A DNA stretch of 35,285 nt from CAZLXG01 sp964563585 (GTDB taxonomy: Bacteria > Bacteroidota > Bacteroidia > Flavobacteriales > Flavobacteriaceae). Shown piece by piece: positions 6,937-16,125 of the stretch; the stretch's first letter is position 1, and each line of letters begins with the position of its first letter. A model generated the notes under the pieces. The model did not search any database. It was not told the DNA's origin and saw nothing but the letters and a program-made list of their open reading frames with translations. Where the stretch lies: assembly GCA_964563585.1 (NCBI GenBank), contig CAZLXG010000020.1:1-35285 (forward strand). The letters run 5' to 3'. Both the position numbers and the translations under genes were made by a program.

Positions 6937-9591
6937 TTGAAAAAAGCTTTTAAAATTATCGGCATTACACTTCTAATCATTATCATGCTTTTGGTGGCAA
7001 TACCATTTGCATTTCAGTCGCAAATTAAAGATATGGTGAAGCGTTTTATAAACGACAACCTAAATGCACATATTGAATTTAGTGATGTTAGTTTAAGTTT
7101 TATTTCTAGTTTTCCGCAAGCGGAAGTTAGTATTAGCGATTTGGTAATTACGAATTTTGAACCGTTTAAAGATGAAACTTTTGCTTCTGTAAAAAGCATT
7201 TCGTTTAGTATGCCTATTAAAGATTTGTTTAATAAAGTCGACGAAACTATTACTGTAAACACATTTTATGTTGATGAAGCTTTAATCACTTTAAAAACCG
7301 ACAAATTCGGCAACACTAATTACGATATTACAAAAACAGATGATGTAGAAAACACTTCAACTGAATCGAGCAGTTTTTCTTTTGATATTGAAGATTATAA
7401 AATTAGTAATAGCGCGATAACATATTTAGATGAAAAATCTGAAACTTTAATTCACTTCTCCGAATTCAACCATGAAGGTGTCGGCACTTTTTCTGCTGAA
7501 AATTCAGAATTGAATACTAAAACAAGTACACATGTTAGCATAACAATGGATAGTCTTGCTTATCTAAACAATAATTTAGTAAAACTTGATGCTTTAATTG
7601 GTTTAGATTTAAACAATAACAAATACACCTTTAAAGACAATAAAGGGTTTATTAATAAACTGCCTTTAGAGTTTTCGGGCTTTGTACAACAACTTGAAAA
7701 CGGACAACAAATTGATATTACTTTTGAAAACCCAGAATCATCATTCAAAGATTTTTTTGCACTTATTCCAGAGGCTTATTCTAAAAATATTGAGGGCGTA
7801 GAAACTAGTGGAAATTTTAAAGTTACAGGTATTATAAAAGGATTAATTTCAGATGAAACCATTCCTAATTTAGATATTAATATCACATCGAACAATGCTT
7901 CATTTAAATATCCCGACTTACCAAAACGTGTTGAAAATATTTCAATAAACACATCCATAAAAAACACAACAGGGAAAGCAGATGATACTTATATTAACAT
8001 TAAAACCCTCGATTTTAAAATTGATGATGATGTTTTTAAATCATCAGCAACCTTAAAAAACATTACAAAAAATATATTTGTAAACGCAAATATTGATGGT
8101 ATTCTAAATTTAGCAAACATTACAAAGGTGTATCCTGTAGAATTAGAAAATGCGCTAAGCGGTATATTAAAAGGCAAAATAAATACTAGCTTTGATATGA
8201 ATGCTATTGAAACGAATGCTTACCAACGCATTAAAAACAATGGCTCAATGAGCATTAGTGATTTTGTATTTTCATCGGACGATATTATAAATCCAATTCA
8301 TATTTCCGAAGCAGATTTAACGTTTAATCCGTCAACCGTTTCACTAAATAATTTTAAAGCCAGGACTGGCGATAGCGATTTAAATGCTACAGGAACAATT
8401 CAAAACCTATTAGGCTTTCTTTTAAGTGACAATACTTTACAAGGTACTTTTAATGTGAATTCTAATCTGTTTAAGGTTAGTGATTTTATGACTGAAGAAG
8501 AAGAAGAATCAGCTTCAGAAAATAAAACTACTGAATCTTTAAAAATTCCTGCATTTTTAGATTGCACCATAAATGCCAATGTAAAAACCGTTGTATATGA
8601 TAATTTGAATTTAAAAGACGTAAAAGGCAAACTCTTAATAAAAGACCAACAAGTAACTTTAAACAACATGACTTCTAGTTTGTTTGATGGCTCACTTTCT
8701 ATTAGCGGAAATGTATCAACAAAAAACGATACACCAACTTTTAATTTGAATTTAGGAGCCGATGGATTTGATATTTCAAAATCGTTTAATGGTTTAGAAT
8801 TACTTCAAAATTTAGCACCAATAGTTAGTATGTTTAAAGGAAAACTGAATACAACCATTCAACTATCTGGTGATTTAGACAATGAGTTTACGCCAAATTT
8901 AAACACCGTTTCTGGAAACGCATTAGCCGAATTATTAACCACAAATCTTAGTGAAAATAAAAACGAAATACTTAACGCCTTAGAAAGTAATTTAAGTTTT
9001 ATTGACTTCGATAAGTTAGATTTAAAAGACTTAAAAACGGCGTTAGAATTTGCCAATGGACAAGTTGTTGTAAAACCTTTTCAATTAAAATACGAGGATA
9101 TTACAATCGATGTTTCTGGATCTCATAATTTTGATAAAACCTTAAATTATAGCGCTGTTTTTAATGTGCCAGCAAAATATTTAGGTAGCAACATCAATCA
9201 ATTAATTGGCAAAATAGATAGCGAAGAAACTAAAAATATTACCATTCCGGTTACCGCGAATATATTAGGTTCACTTACCAAACCCGAAGTAAAAACCGAT
9301 TTAACAAATGGCATCTCTAACTTAACTAAACAACTTATTGAAATTGAAAAGCAAAAATTATTAAATCAAGGAAAAGACAAAATAAAAGATTTAATTGGCA
9401 ATGTTATTGGTGGCAATAAAACAAAAACGGACTCTATAAAAGAACAACAAAATAATACGGTAAAAGATGTATTGAACGGTATTATTGGCAACAACAAAAA
9501 TGAAACAGACTCTACCAAAACCAATACCGTTAAAAATGTTTTAGGTGGATTATTTGGTGGTAAGAAAAAGAAAAAAGACACCGTTAATTAA
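6937..9591 (+). CDS. AsmA-family envelope protein
   Basis: This 884-residue protein has one N-terminal membrane anchor (KKAFKIIGITLLIIIMLLVA) followed by a long beta-rich periplasmic part. The opening IKDMVKRFINDNLNAHIEF and SFPQAEVSISDLVI are typical of AsmA. The C-terminal region (about 600-800) is the AsmA-like repeat zone. AsmA/TamB-type proteins bridge the envelope and influence outer-membrane assembly or lipid transport; the exact role of this member is unknown. The start codon is TTG. The first ATG would cut off the membrane anchor, so TTG is preferred. Residues 816-884 form three glycine-rich, lysine-rich tandem repeats unlike the rest of the protein. Confidence 0.88.
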   Translation: MKKAFKIIGITLLIIIMLLVAIPFAFQSQIKDMVKRFINDNLNAHIEFSDVSLSFISSFPQAEVSISDLVITNFEPFKDETFASVKSISFSMPIKDLFNKVDETITVNTFYVDEALITLKTDKFGNTNYDITKTDDVENTSTESSSFSFDIEDYKISNSAITYLDEKSETLIHFSEFNHEGVGTFSAENSELNTKTSTHVSITMDSLAYLNNNLVKLDALIGLDLNNNKYTFKDNKGFINKLPLEFSGFVQQLENGQQIDITFENPESSFKDFFALIPEAYSKNIEGVETSGNFKVTGIIKGLISDETIPNLDINITSNNASFKYPDLPKRVENISINTSIKNTTGKADDTYINIKTLDFKIDDDVFKSSATLKNITKNIFVNANIDGILNLANITKVYPVELENALSGILKGKINTSFDMNAIETNAYQRIKNNGSMSISDFVFSSDDIINPIHISEADLTFNPSTVSLNNFKARTGDSDLNATGTIQNLLGFLLSDNTLQGTFNVNSNLFKVSDFMTEEEEESASENKTTESLKIPAFLDCTINANVKTVVYDNLNLKDVKGKLLIKDQQVTLNNMTSSLFDGSLSISGNVSTKNDTPTFNLNLGADGFDISKSFNGLELLQNLAPIVSMFKGKLNTTIQLSGDLDNEFTPNLNTVSGNALAELLTTNLSENKNEILNALESNLSFIDFDKLDLKDLKTALEFANGQVVVKPFQLKYEDITIDVSGSHNFDKTLNYSAVFNVPAKYLGSNINQLIGKIDSEETKNITIPVTANILGSLTKPEVKTDLTNGISNLTKQLIEIEKQKLLNQGKDKIKDLIGNVIGGNKTKTDSIKEQQNNTVKDVLNGIIGNNKNETDSTKTNTVKNVLGGLFGGKKKKKDTVN

Positions 9592-9724
9592 TTTTTATTC
9601 AGTTCATAGACAGTTTAATTCCGATTATTAAAATTGGAATAATAACTATCATTATTGTGAACCAACCATAAACTTTAACTGTTTATATCAGCCTAAACGA
9701 AGTTCGCAAATTTTCTGACAAAAA

Positions 9725-10519
9725 TCATTTTACATCTATTAAAACCACCAAGCCTTCATTAGACCTAATATTAAAAACAGTTTCATCATCAAAAATTAAA
9801 TATTGCCCTTTTATGCCAACTAACTTCCCTTTATAACTTTGTGATTTAATCAAGTTTAAACTTTTTGGCTTTTCAGGATATTTATGCACAGGAAAATCTA
9901 TATTCGTTTCAGTGTTACTTTCAATAAAGTAATCTTTAGCTTCATCTGGAATGTATTGCTTCAATCGCTCTCTCCATTCTATTAAATTTTCATCTTCAAT
10001 ATCATTCTTCAACATTTTTCTCCAATTGGTTTTATCGCCAACATGATTTTTTAAAGCAAGCTCAGTAATTCCTGCTAAATACCTATTTGGCACTTCTACA
10101 ATTTCAATAGCTTCATGTGCACCCTGATCTATCCAACGCGTTGGTACTTGATTTTTTCTGGTAACACCAACTTTCACATTACTAGAGTTTGCCAAATACA
10201 CAATATGTGGTTGCAATTGCACTTTCTTTTCGTATTCTAAATTGCGGTCTTCTTTATTTAAATGTGCTGTACTTAATTCTGGTCGCATAATCCAATCGGC
10301 AGCTTGTGGGATTTCAAAAAAGCAACTTTTACAAAAACCTTGTCGGTAAATTGGTTTATCTAAACCACAATTTAAACATTGATATTTAACAAATTGAATG
10401 GTTAGTGTCTTGTTTAATAACTGATTCATATTCAAAAAATCATTCTTAAACACTAAATAATATTGAATGGGTTGAGAAAACTCAGTTTCCATTTTTGTTA
10501 AAACACCTTGGTAGGTCAT
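9725..10519 (-). CDS. DUF2797 protein with zinc knuckle and possible GIY-YIG-like core
   Basis: This 264-residue protein belongs to the uncharacterised DUF2797 family. A four-cysteine zinc-binding site is clear (C48-x2-C51...C63-x2-C66). It is followed by a block HIVYLANSSNVKVGVTRK (105-122), then R128 and E153, then a basic patch at NWRKML. The order VYL / KVGVT / Arg / Glu resembles the GIY-YIG nuclease core, which is my inference and not a known assignment. The C-terminal 50 residues look like a small beta domain (YKGKLVGIKGQYLIFDDE). It is divergent from the GH3-type gene with only 41 bp between the start codons, so the two may share a control region. Confidence 0.82.
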   Translation of the reverse strand: MTYQGVLTKMETEFSQPIQYYLVFKNDFLNMNQLLNKTLTIQFVKYQCLNCGLDKPIYRQGFCKSCFFEIPQAADWIMRPELSTAHLNKEDRNLEYEKKVQLQPHIVYLANSSNVKVGVTRKNQVPTRWIDQGAHEAIEIVEVPNRYLAGITELALKNHVGDKTNWRKMLKNDIEDENLIEWRERLKQYIPDEAKDYFIESNTETNIDFPVHKYPEKPKSLNLIKSQSYKGKLVGIKGQYLIFDDETVFNIRSNEGLVVLIDVK

Positions 10520-10560
10520 GAAAAAAAGTATTATTTTTAGAACTTAAAGATAAAACAAAT

Positions 10561-12075
10561 ATGCCAATCCCTTTAGTAAATTCTGTTGCTTCTTGGTTCT
10601 TGAAAAAGCGTTTTCATCAAATTGAATTGTTTTTAAAATACCCAAATGAAGTACAAAATGAACTGCTATTAAACCTAATAGACATTGCTAAAGACACAGA
10701 AATTGGTAAGCAATATGATTTTGCTTCAATAAAAAATTACAGGACTTTTGCTGAACGGATTCCTATTAAAAATTACGAAGGTTGGCACGATGTTATTGAA
10801 CGTTCTAGAAAAGGTGAAAACAATATTTTTTGGCCAACACCAATAAAATGGTTTGCAAAATCTAGCGGAACAACTAGCTCAAAAAGTAAATTTATTCCCG
10901 TTAGTGATGAGTCGTTAGAAGACTGCCACTATGCAGCAGGAAAAGATTTGTTATGTATGTATCTTAACAATAATGAAGATTCACAAATGTTTACTGGTAA
11001 AAGTTTACGACTTGGAGGCAGTAAAGAATTATATAAAGAAAACGGAACTGTTTTTGGTGATTTGTCGGCTATTTTAATTGATAATATGCCTTTTTGGGCA
11101 GAATTTAGTAGCACACCAAGTAGCAAAGTGTCATTAATGAGTGAGTGGGAACATAAAATGCAAGCTATTGTTGATGAAACTATTAATGAGAATGTAACGA
11201 GTTTAACTGGCGTACCATCTTGGATGCTAGTGTTGCTTAATACTGTTTTAGAAACTACAGGCAAGCAAAGTTTATTAGATATTTGGCCAAATTTAGAAGT
11301 CTATTTTCATGGTGGCGTAAGTTTTACTCCTTATAAAGACCAGTATAAAAAAATACTACCAAACAAAGATTTTAAGTATTATGAAATTTATAATGCATCG
11401 GAAGGTTTTTTTGCTATTCAAGACCAAAATAATTCTAGCGAACTTCTATTGATGTTAGACTATGGAATATTTTATGAATTTATCCCAATGGATATTTATG
11501 CCACTTCGGAAGAAAAAGCAATTCCTTTAAGCGAAGTAAAATTGCATCAAAATTATGCAGTAATAATTACTACTAACGCTGGTTTATGGCGTTATAAAAT
11601 TGGTGATACAGTTCGTTTCACTTCAATAAATCCATATAGAATAAAAGTATCTGGAAGAACAAAACATCATATTAATGTATTTGGCGAAGAGCTTATTATT
11701 GAAAATGCTGAAAACGCGTTAAGAAAAGTTTGTAAACGCACTAAAGCTGAAATTGTTGACTTTACTGCTGCTCCAATTTTCATGAAAGGCAAAGAAAAAG
11801 GCGCACATGAATGGTTAATTGAATTTAAAACACCTCCTAAAGACATTAACTATTTTAATGAGTTATTTGACAATGCTTTAAAAGCTTTAAATTCTGATTA
11901 TGAAGCGAAGCGTTATAATAATATCACACTTAACAAACCAACAATTCATATAGCTAGAGAGCGATTATTCTATGATTGGTTAAAGAAAAACAACAAACTT
12001 GGTGGGCAACATAAAATCCCTAGGCTTTCTAACACACGGGATTATATGGATGATTTATTGAGTTTAAATTCTTAA
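10561..12075 (+). CDS. GH3-family acyl-acid-amido ligase-like protein
   Basis: This 504-residue protein belongs to the GH3 family of adenylate-forming enzymes, best known from plants for joining amino acids to plant hormones. The ATP/AMP-binding loop SSGTTSSKSK is at 101-110, motif II is YNASEGFFA, and the hinge motif is LWRYKIGDTVRF. The lengths between motifs look normal, so the enzyme is probably active. GH3 proteins are common in Bacteroidota but their substrates there are, to my knowledge, unknown. It starts at ATG, is divergent from the DUF2797 gene, and no other synthesis genes are adjacent. Confidence 0.9.
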   Translation: MPIPLVNSVASWFLKKRFHQIELFLKYPNEVQNELLLNLIDIAKDTEIGKQYDFASIKNYRTFAERIPIKNYEGWHDVIERSRKGENNIFWPTPIKWFAKSSGTTSSKSKFIPVSDESLEDCHYAAGKDLLCMYLNNNEDSQMFTGKSLRLGGSKELYKENGTVFGDLSAILIDNMPFWAEFSSTPSSKVSLMSEWEHKMQAIVDETINENVTSLTGVPSWMLVLLNTVLETTGKQSLLDIWPNLEVYFHGGVSFTPYKDQYKKILPNKDFKYYEIYNASEGFFAIQDQNNSSELLLMLDYGIFYEFIPMDIYATSEEKAIPLSEVKLHQNYAVIITTNAGLWRYKIGDTVRFTSINPYRIKVSGRTKHHINVFGEELIIENAENALRKVCKRTKAEIVDFTAAPIFMKGKEKGAHEWLIEFKTPPKDINYFNELFDNALKALNSDYEAKRYNNITLNKPTIHIARERLFYDWLKKNNKLGGQHKIPRLSNTRDYMDDLLSLNS

Positions 12076-12224
12076 AACACATTCGTTACAGTATTGTATT
12101 TTTTGTCAGAAAATGCTCTAAAACAAATACTTAACGAATTAAACTGCGATTTATCTAAGAAATTTTTTAAAGATTAGCTCTACAATTATATTTATAGTCT
12201 AATTAATCCTAAAACCCTTAAAAG

Positions 12225-13820
12225 ATGAAAATCAAACCCTCACTTTTCATTTTCCTTCTATCTAATATTTTAATTGCACAAGGTCCAGCAAACTTAATAG
12301 CTTCAACTGAAACATATTTTGATGCAACCAAAACTTCAATAGACATAATTGATGCTAACGGATTTGATTATCAAATATTAGATGCTGGTGGAATTAACTC
12401 TAAATACTCTGAATTTGGTTCTGCTTTTTTTAGAAATAAATTCATTTTAGTGTCTTCAAGAAAACTTGGTGGAATTGCAAAAATAGACCCTAATACAAAT
12501 GAAGCTTATAAAGATTTGTTTTGTGTAGATATGAATGAGCATGGTTATTTAAGTATGCCTCTTCTTTTTTCTAGAATGATAAATACTAATAATAGTGAAG
12601 GCCAAGTAACATTTTCACCTGATGAACACACCATGTATTTTACACGAAGTAACAAGCAAAATTCTTTGATATACAAGTTATATAAAGCTACGCTTGAAGA
12701 AGGTTCAAACGGGAATTGGAAAGACGAACAATTATTAAATATCAATAAAGGCAACGTATCTATTGAAAACCCATTTATAAATCCAGCAGGCGATAAATTA
12801 TACTTTTCTTCAAATATGGCAGGCACACATGGTGGCTTTGATATTTTTGTTTCGGATATAAATTTAGATGGTACGCTTAGTGTTCCTAAAAATTTAGGAA
12901 GCAATATCAACACTAATGAAGATGAAAAATATCCATCACTTTCTAAAGATGGTAGATTTCTTTACTTTTCATCAAAAGGACACAGAAACATGGGTGGTTT
13001 TGATGTTTTTAGAAGTAAAATATTAAAAAATAGCTATAAAGCTCCAAGAAATTTAGGAAACACTATTAATAGTAGATATGATGAAGTAGCTTTTATTCTT
13101 GCTACAAAAAACAAAGGTTATGTATCAACTAACAAAAATGGATCATTCGATATTTTTAGATCAATAAATAGAAAAATCACACAATCTGTTGTTGGTAAAA
13201 CGGTAGATTTAGAAACTAAAATAGCTTTACCAAATACACTTGTTGTTTTATTTGATGAAGAAGGTGAAGAATTATCAAGACAAACAACTGGCACAGATGC
13301 ATCATATTCTTTTGATGTAGAACCTTTTGAAATTTATAACATTAAAACTTATAAAGATGGTTTTGTAGAACATTCGTTTGATTTTGTTTCAAATAGAAAT
13401 TCGGATATTACTTACCGTAAAAATTTAGAATTAAACCCAACTGTCGCAGTATTTAAAAAGGTTAGAAATAACATACATATTAAAGTTGAAAATATATTTT
13501 TCGATTCAGCTAAATGGGATATTAAACCAGAATCGCAAGTTTCGTTAAATAAAATTTTAAAAGTGTTAAATGATTATCCTGATTTAAAAATTGCTATTAA
13601 AGCACATACCGATAGTAAAGGAAAAGCTTCCAATAACTTAATATTATCTGAAAAAAGAGCAGAATCAGCAGTTAATTATTTAATTAGTAAAGGTATTTCA
13701 GAAGACAGATTAATATCACATGGTTTTGGCGAAAGAATTCCTTTAATTGATTGTAAAGATAATTGTACCGAAGAAGAATTTCAAACTAACAGAAGAATTG
13801 AGTTTGTTGTTATTAATTAA
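12225..13820 (+). CDS. OmpA-family protein with PD40 propeller and carboxypeptidase-like domain
   Basis: This is a 531-residue exported protein. A signal peptide (MKIKPSLFIFLLSNILIAQG) is followed by WD40-like PD40 repeats, for example EGQVTFSPDEHTMYFTRSN, FINPAGDKLYFSSNMAGTHG, and DEKYPSLSKDGRFLYFSS. A carboxypeptidase-regulatory-like beta domain follows at about 318-395 and then a C-terminal OmpA peptidoglycan-binding domain. The last shows NIFFDSAKWDIKPES, AHTDSKGKASNN, LSEKRAESAVNYL and NRRIEFVV. Related proteins in gliding and type IX systems sit in the outer membrane and grip the wall. Here it is not beside a PorP/SprF gene, so a secretion role is uncertain. It is followed by a strong bidirectional terminator. 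Confidence 0.92.
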   Translation: MKIKPSLFIFLLSNILIAQGPANLIASTETYFDATKTSIDIIDANGFDYQILDAGGINSKYSEFGSAFFRNKFILVSSRKLGGIAKIDPNTNEAYKDLFCVDMNEHGYLSMPLLFSRMINTNNSEGQVTFSPDEHTMYFTRSNKQNSLIYKLYKATLEEGSNGNWKDEQLLNINKGNVSIENPFINPAGDKLYFSSNMAGTHGGFDIFVSDINLDGTLSVPKNLGSNINTNEDEKYPSLSKDGRFLYFSSKGHRNMGGFDVFRSKILKNSYKAPRNLGNTINSRYDEVAFILATKNKGYVSTNKNGSFDIFRSINRKITQSVVGKTVDLETKIALPNTLVVLFDEEGEELSRQTTGTDASYSFDVEPFEIYNIKTYKDGFVEHSFDFVSNRNSDITYRKNLELNPTVAVFKKVRNNIHIKVENIFFDSAKWDIKPESQVSLNKILKVLNDYPDLKIAIKAHTDSKGKASNNLILSEKRAESAVNYLISKGISEDRLISHGFGERIPLIDCKDNCTEEEFQTNRRIEFVVIN

Positions 13821-13986
13821 AAGAATTATCGATTAAGTGTAAGCCAAAAAGTTTTTAAACGAGTTTTTCATCTTATCATCTAAAAGAAGAATAAAAACTT
13901 TGCAAGCAATCTTATTAAGTATACTTTTAAAAAACAAAATAAAGAATTTATCCATAATGTCCTTTATTAATTAACATCCATATAAC

Positions 13987-14019
13987 AAAAAACCACTCTA
14001 AAATTAGGGTGGTTTTTTT
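13987..14019. terminator. Bidirectional terminator between the OmpA-type gene and clpX
   Basis: AAAAAACCACTCT (13987-13999) pairs with AGGGTGGTTTTTT (14006-14018) around a 6-nt loop; one pair is T-G. The A-run and T-run make it work from both sides, ending the plus-strand OmpA-type gene and the minus-strand clpX gene. Confidence 0.85.
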
Positions 14020-14048
14020 ATGCTTTAAATTTAACCTTTAACCTTTAA

Positions 14049-15281
14049 CTACGAAACTGCTTTAAGTTTCTTTATAGTTGCTTTGGTTAATTTTTCTTCA
14101 GCGTATATCTTAGTAACATTCAGATTTTTCTCATTACTACTAGGTAATTCAAACATAGCATCTGTTAAAATCTCTTCACATAACGAACGTAATCCTCTTG
14201 CTCCTAATTTATATTCAATAGCTTTTCCAACTATAAAATTTAAAGCGCCATCTGTAATTGTGAATTTAATTTTATCCATTTCAAACAATTTTTTATATTG
14301 TTTAATAATGGCATTTTTAGGTTCTGTAAGTATAGCTCTTAATGTATCTGCATCTAACGGATTCATATGAGTTAATACTGGAAGCCTTCCTATTATTTCT
14401 GGAATTAAACCAAAATCTTTTAAATCCTTTGGAATAATATATTGCAATAAGTTATCTTGATCTACAACATCATCAGACATTGAAGCACTATAACCAACGG
14501 CTTGCATATTTAAGCGTTTAGAAATAACACGATCAATACCATCGAAAGCTCCACCTGCAATAAATAAAATATTTTCAGTATTTACTTCAATAAATTTTTG
14601 ATCTGGATGTTTTCTTCCTCCTTTTGGCGGTACATTAACAACGGTACCTTCTAACAATTTCAATAAAGCTTGTTGTACGCCTTCACCAGAAACATCGCGC
14701 GTTATAGACGGATTATCACTTTTACGTGCAATCTTATCTATTTCATCTATAAACACAATCCCTTTTTCTGCTTTTTCTAAGTTGTAATCGGCAGCTTGTA
14801 ATAAACGTGTTAAAATACTTTCTACATCTTCACCAACATAACCTGCTTCTGTTAAAACTGTTGCATCAACAATTGCTAAAGGCACATTTAACATTCTAGC
14901 AATAGTTTTTGCCATTAATGTTTTTCCTGTACCTGTTTCACCAACCATAATGATATTACTCTTTTGAATATCTACATCATCATTTGTTGGCTTTTGTAAT
15001 AAACGTTTGTAATGATTATACACGGCTACTGACATGACTCTTTTTGTCATGGTTTGACCAATTATATATTCATCAAGAAATTCTTTAATCTGTACAGGTT
15101 TTCGAAGTTTTAATTCTGCAGATAAGTCACCACTATCACTTTGCTTAGATTCTTCAATTACAATACCATGAGCTTGCTCTATACACCTATCACAGATATG
15201 AGCATCTAATCCTGCTATTAATAAATTCGTCTCAGGTTTTTTACGTCCACAAAACGAACATTCTAGTTCTTCTTTTGCCAT
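14049..15281 (-). CDS. clpX: ClpX, ATPase subunit of the ClpXP protease
   Basis: This 410-residue AAA+ unfoldase recognises tagged proteins and threads them into ClpP. The N-terminal zinc-binding domain has C8, C11, C30 and C33. Walker A is GETGTGKT (114-121), the pore loop GYVG is at 147-150, Walker B ends D179-E180, and sensor and arginine-finger regions follow (GRLPVLTHMNPLD, GARGLRSL). In the ClpP-docking loop, the E. coli IGF tripeptide is replaced by VGY (262-264). Its partner clpP lies 73 bp upstream and tig further upstream, giving the classic tig-clpP-clpX order on the minus strand. It starts at ATG and is intact. Confidence 0.98.
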   Translation of the reverse strand: MAKEELECSFCGRKKPETNLLIAGLDAHICDRCIEQAHGIVIEESKQSDSGDLSAELKLRKPVQIKEFLDEYIIGQTMTKRVMSVAVYNHYKRLLQKPTNDDVDIQKSNIIMVGETGTGKTLMAKTIARMLNVPLAIVDATVLTEAGYVGEDVESILTRLLQAADYNLEKAEKGIVFIDEIDKIARKSDNPSITRDVSGEGVQQALLKLLEGTVVNVPPKGGRKHPDQKFIEVNTENILFIAGGAFDGIDRVISKRLNMQAVGYSASMSDDVVDQDNLLQYIIPKDLKDFGLIPEIIGRLPVLTHMNPLDADTLRAILTEPKNAIIKQYKKLFEMDKIKFTITDGALNFIVGKAIEYKLGARGLRSLCEEILTDAMFELPSSNEKNLNVTKIYAEEKLTKATIKKLKAVS

Positions 15282-15354
15282 TAATCAGTATATTTAAAAG
15301 GAAAAATTATCACAAATCCCTCTATAACAATTCTATAAAATTACAATTTTTTAT

Positions 15355-16029
15355 TTAATTACGAGCTAGTATCTCGTCAATCATACCATATTCCTTGGCC
15401 TTATCGGCTTTCATCCAATAATCTCTATCACTATCTTCATACACTTTGTCGTACTCTTGACCGGTATGCTTACTAATAATTTTATATAATTCTTCTTTTA
15501 GAATTAATATCTCTCTTGCTGTAATTTCAATATCGCTAGCCTGCCCTTGTGCTCCACCCATTGGTTGATGAATCATAACTCTAGAATGTGTTAATCCACT
15601 ACGTTTTCCTTTAGTTCCTGCACATAATAGTACTGCTCCCATAGATGCTGCCATTCCTGTACAAATAGTTGCCACATCTGGCTTTATAAACTGCATTGTA
15701 TCATAAATCCCTAAACCTGCATAGACACTTCCTCCTGGAGAATTAATATACATTTGTATATCCTTTGTAGCATCTACACTTTCTAAAAACAATAATTGAG
15801 CTTGAACAATATTTGCAATATTATCGTTAATTGCTGTTCCTAAAAAAAGAATACGATCCATCATTAAACGAGAAAAAACATCTAATTGAGAGATATTTAA
15901 TTGACGTTCTTCAATAATGTATGGTGTCATATTTTCTGGATACATACTACTCACAATTTTATTATAGTATGTGCTACTAATACCTTGATCTTTTATCGCA
16001 AATTTTTCAAATTCTTTTCCGTAATCCAT
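15355..16029 (-). CDS. clpP: ClpP, proteolytic subunit of the ClpXP protease
   Basis: This 224-residue serine peptidase forms the two-ring barrel of ClpXP. The catalytic triad is visible as S129 (in GMAASMG), H154 (in MIHQPMGG) and D203 (in DSDRDYW). The conserved INSPGGSVYAGLGIYDTM block is present. About 30 N-terminal residues precede the mature body and may be removed by self-processing, as in E. coli. The gene is between tig and clpX on the same strand. A hairpin between tig and clpP could weaken read-through. Confidence 0.98.
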   Translation of the reverse strand: MDYGKEFEKFAIKDQGISSTYYNKIVSSMYPENMTPYIIEERQLNISQLDVFSRLMMDRILFLGTAINDNIANIVQAQLLFLESVDATKDIQMYINSPGGSVYAGLGIYDTMQFIKPDVATICTGMAASMGAVLLCAGTKGKRSGLTHSRVMIHQPMGGAQGQASDIEITAREILILKEELYKIISKHTGQEYDKVYEDSDRDYWMKADKAKEYGMIDEILARN

Positions 16030-16060
16030 AGTTATTTTTTGTGATTTGATTGAAAATAAA

Positions 16061-16092
16061 TAGGCATTGAATTGCTATAAATTCAACGCCTA
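16061..16092 (-). terminator. Hairpin between tig and clpP, possible weak terminator
   Basis: TAGGC (16061) pairs with GCCTA (to 16092), and after one mismatch TTGAATT pairs with AATTCAA around a 6-nt loop. On the transcribed (minus) strand it is followed by TATTTATTTTC, a broken U-run. It may end part of the tig message or protect its 3' end while clpP is transcribed separately. Confidence 0.5.
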
Positions 16093-16125
16093 AATATAAT
16101 GAAATATTATTTATAAGTTAAAGAC

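Noticed and set aside
7014..9056. Several 60-90 residue minus-strand ORFs opposite the AsmA gene
   Set aside because: They are antisense shadows with no recognisable domain. The plus-strand protein is continuous and has clear AsmA features.
9592..9724. Possible hairpin ATTCCGAT...ATTGGAAT after the AsmA gene
   Set aside because: The pairing is imperfect and there is no T-run, so it is not strong enough for a terminator call.
14022..14048. Tandem AACCTTT words (TTTAACCTTTAACCTTTAAC) before clpX's stop
   Set aside because: There are only about two and a half units in an AT-rich gap, too short to call a microsatellite or telomere-like repeat.
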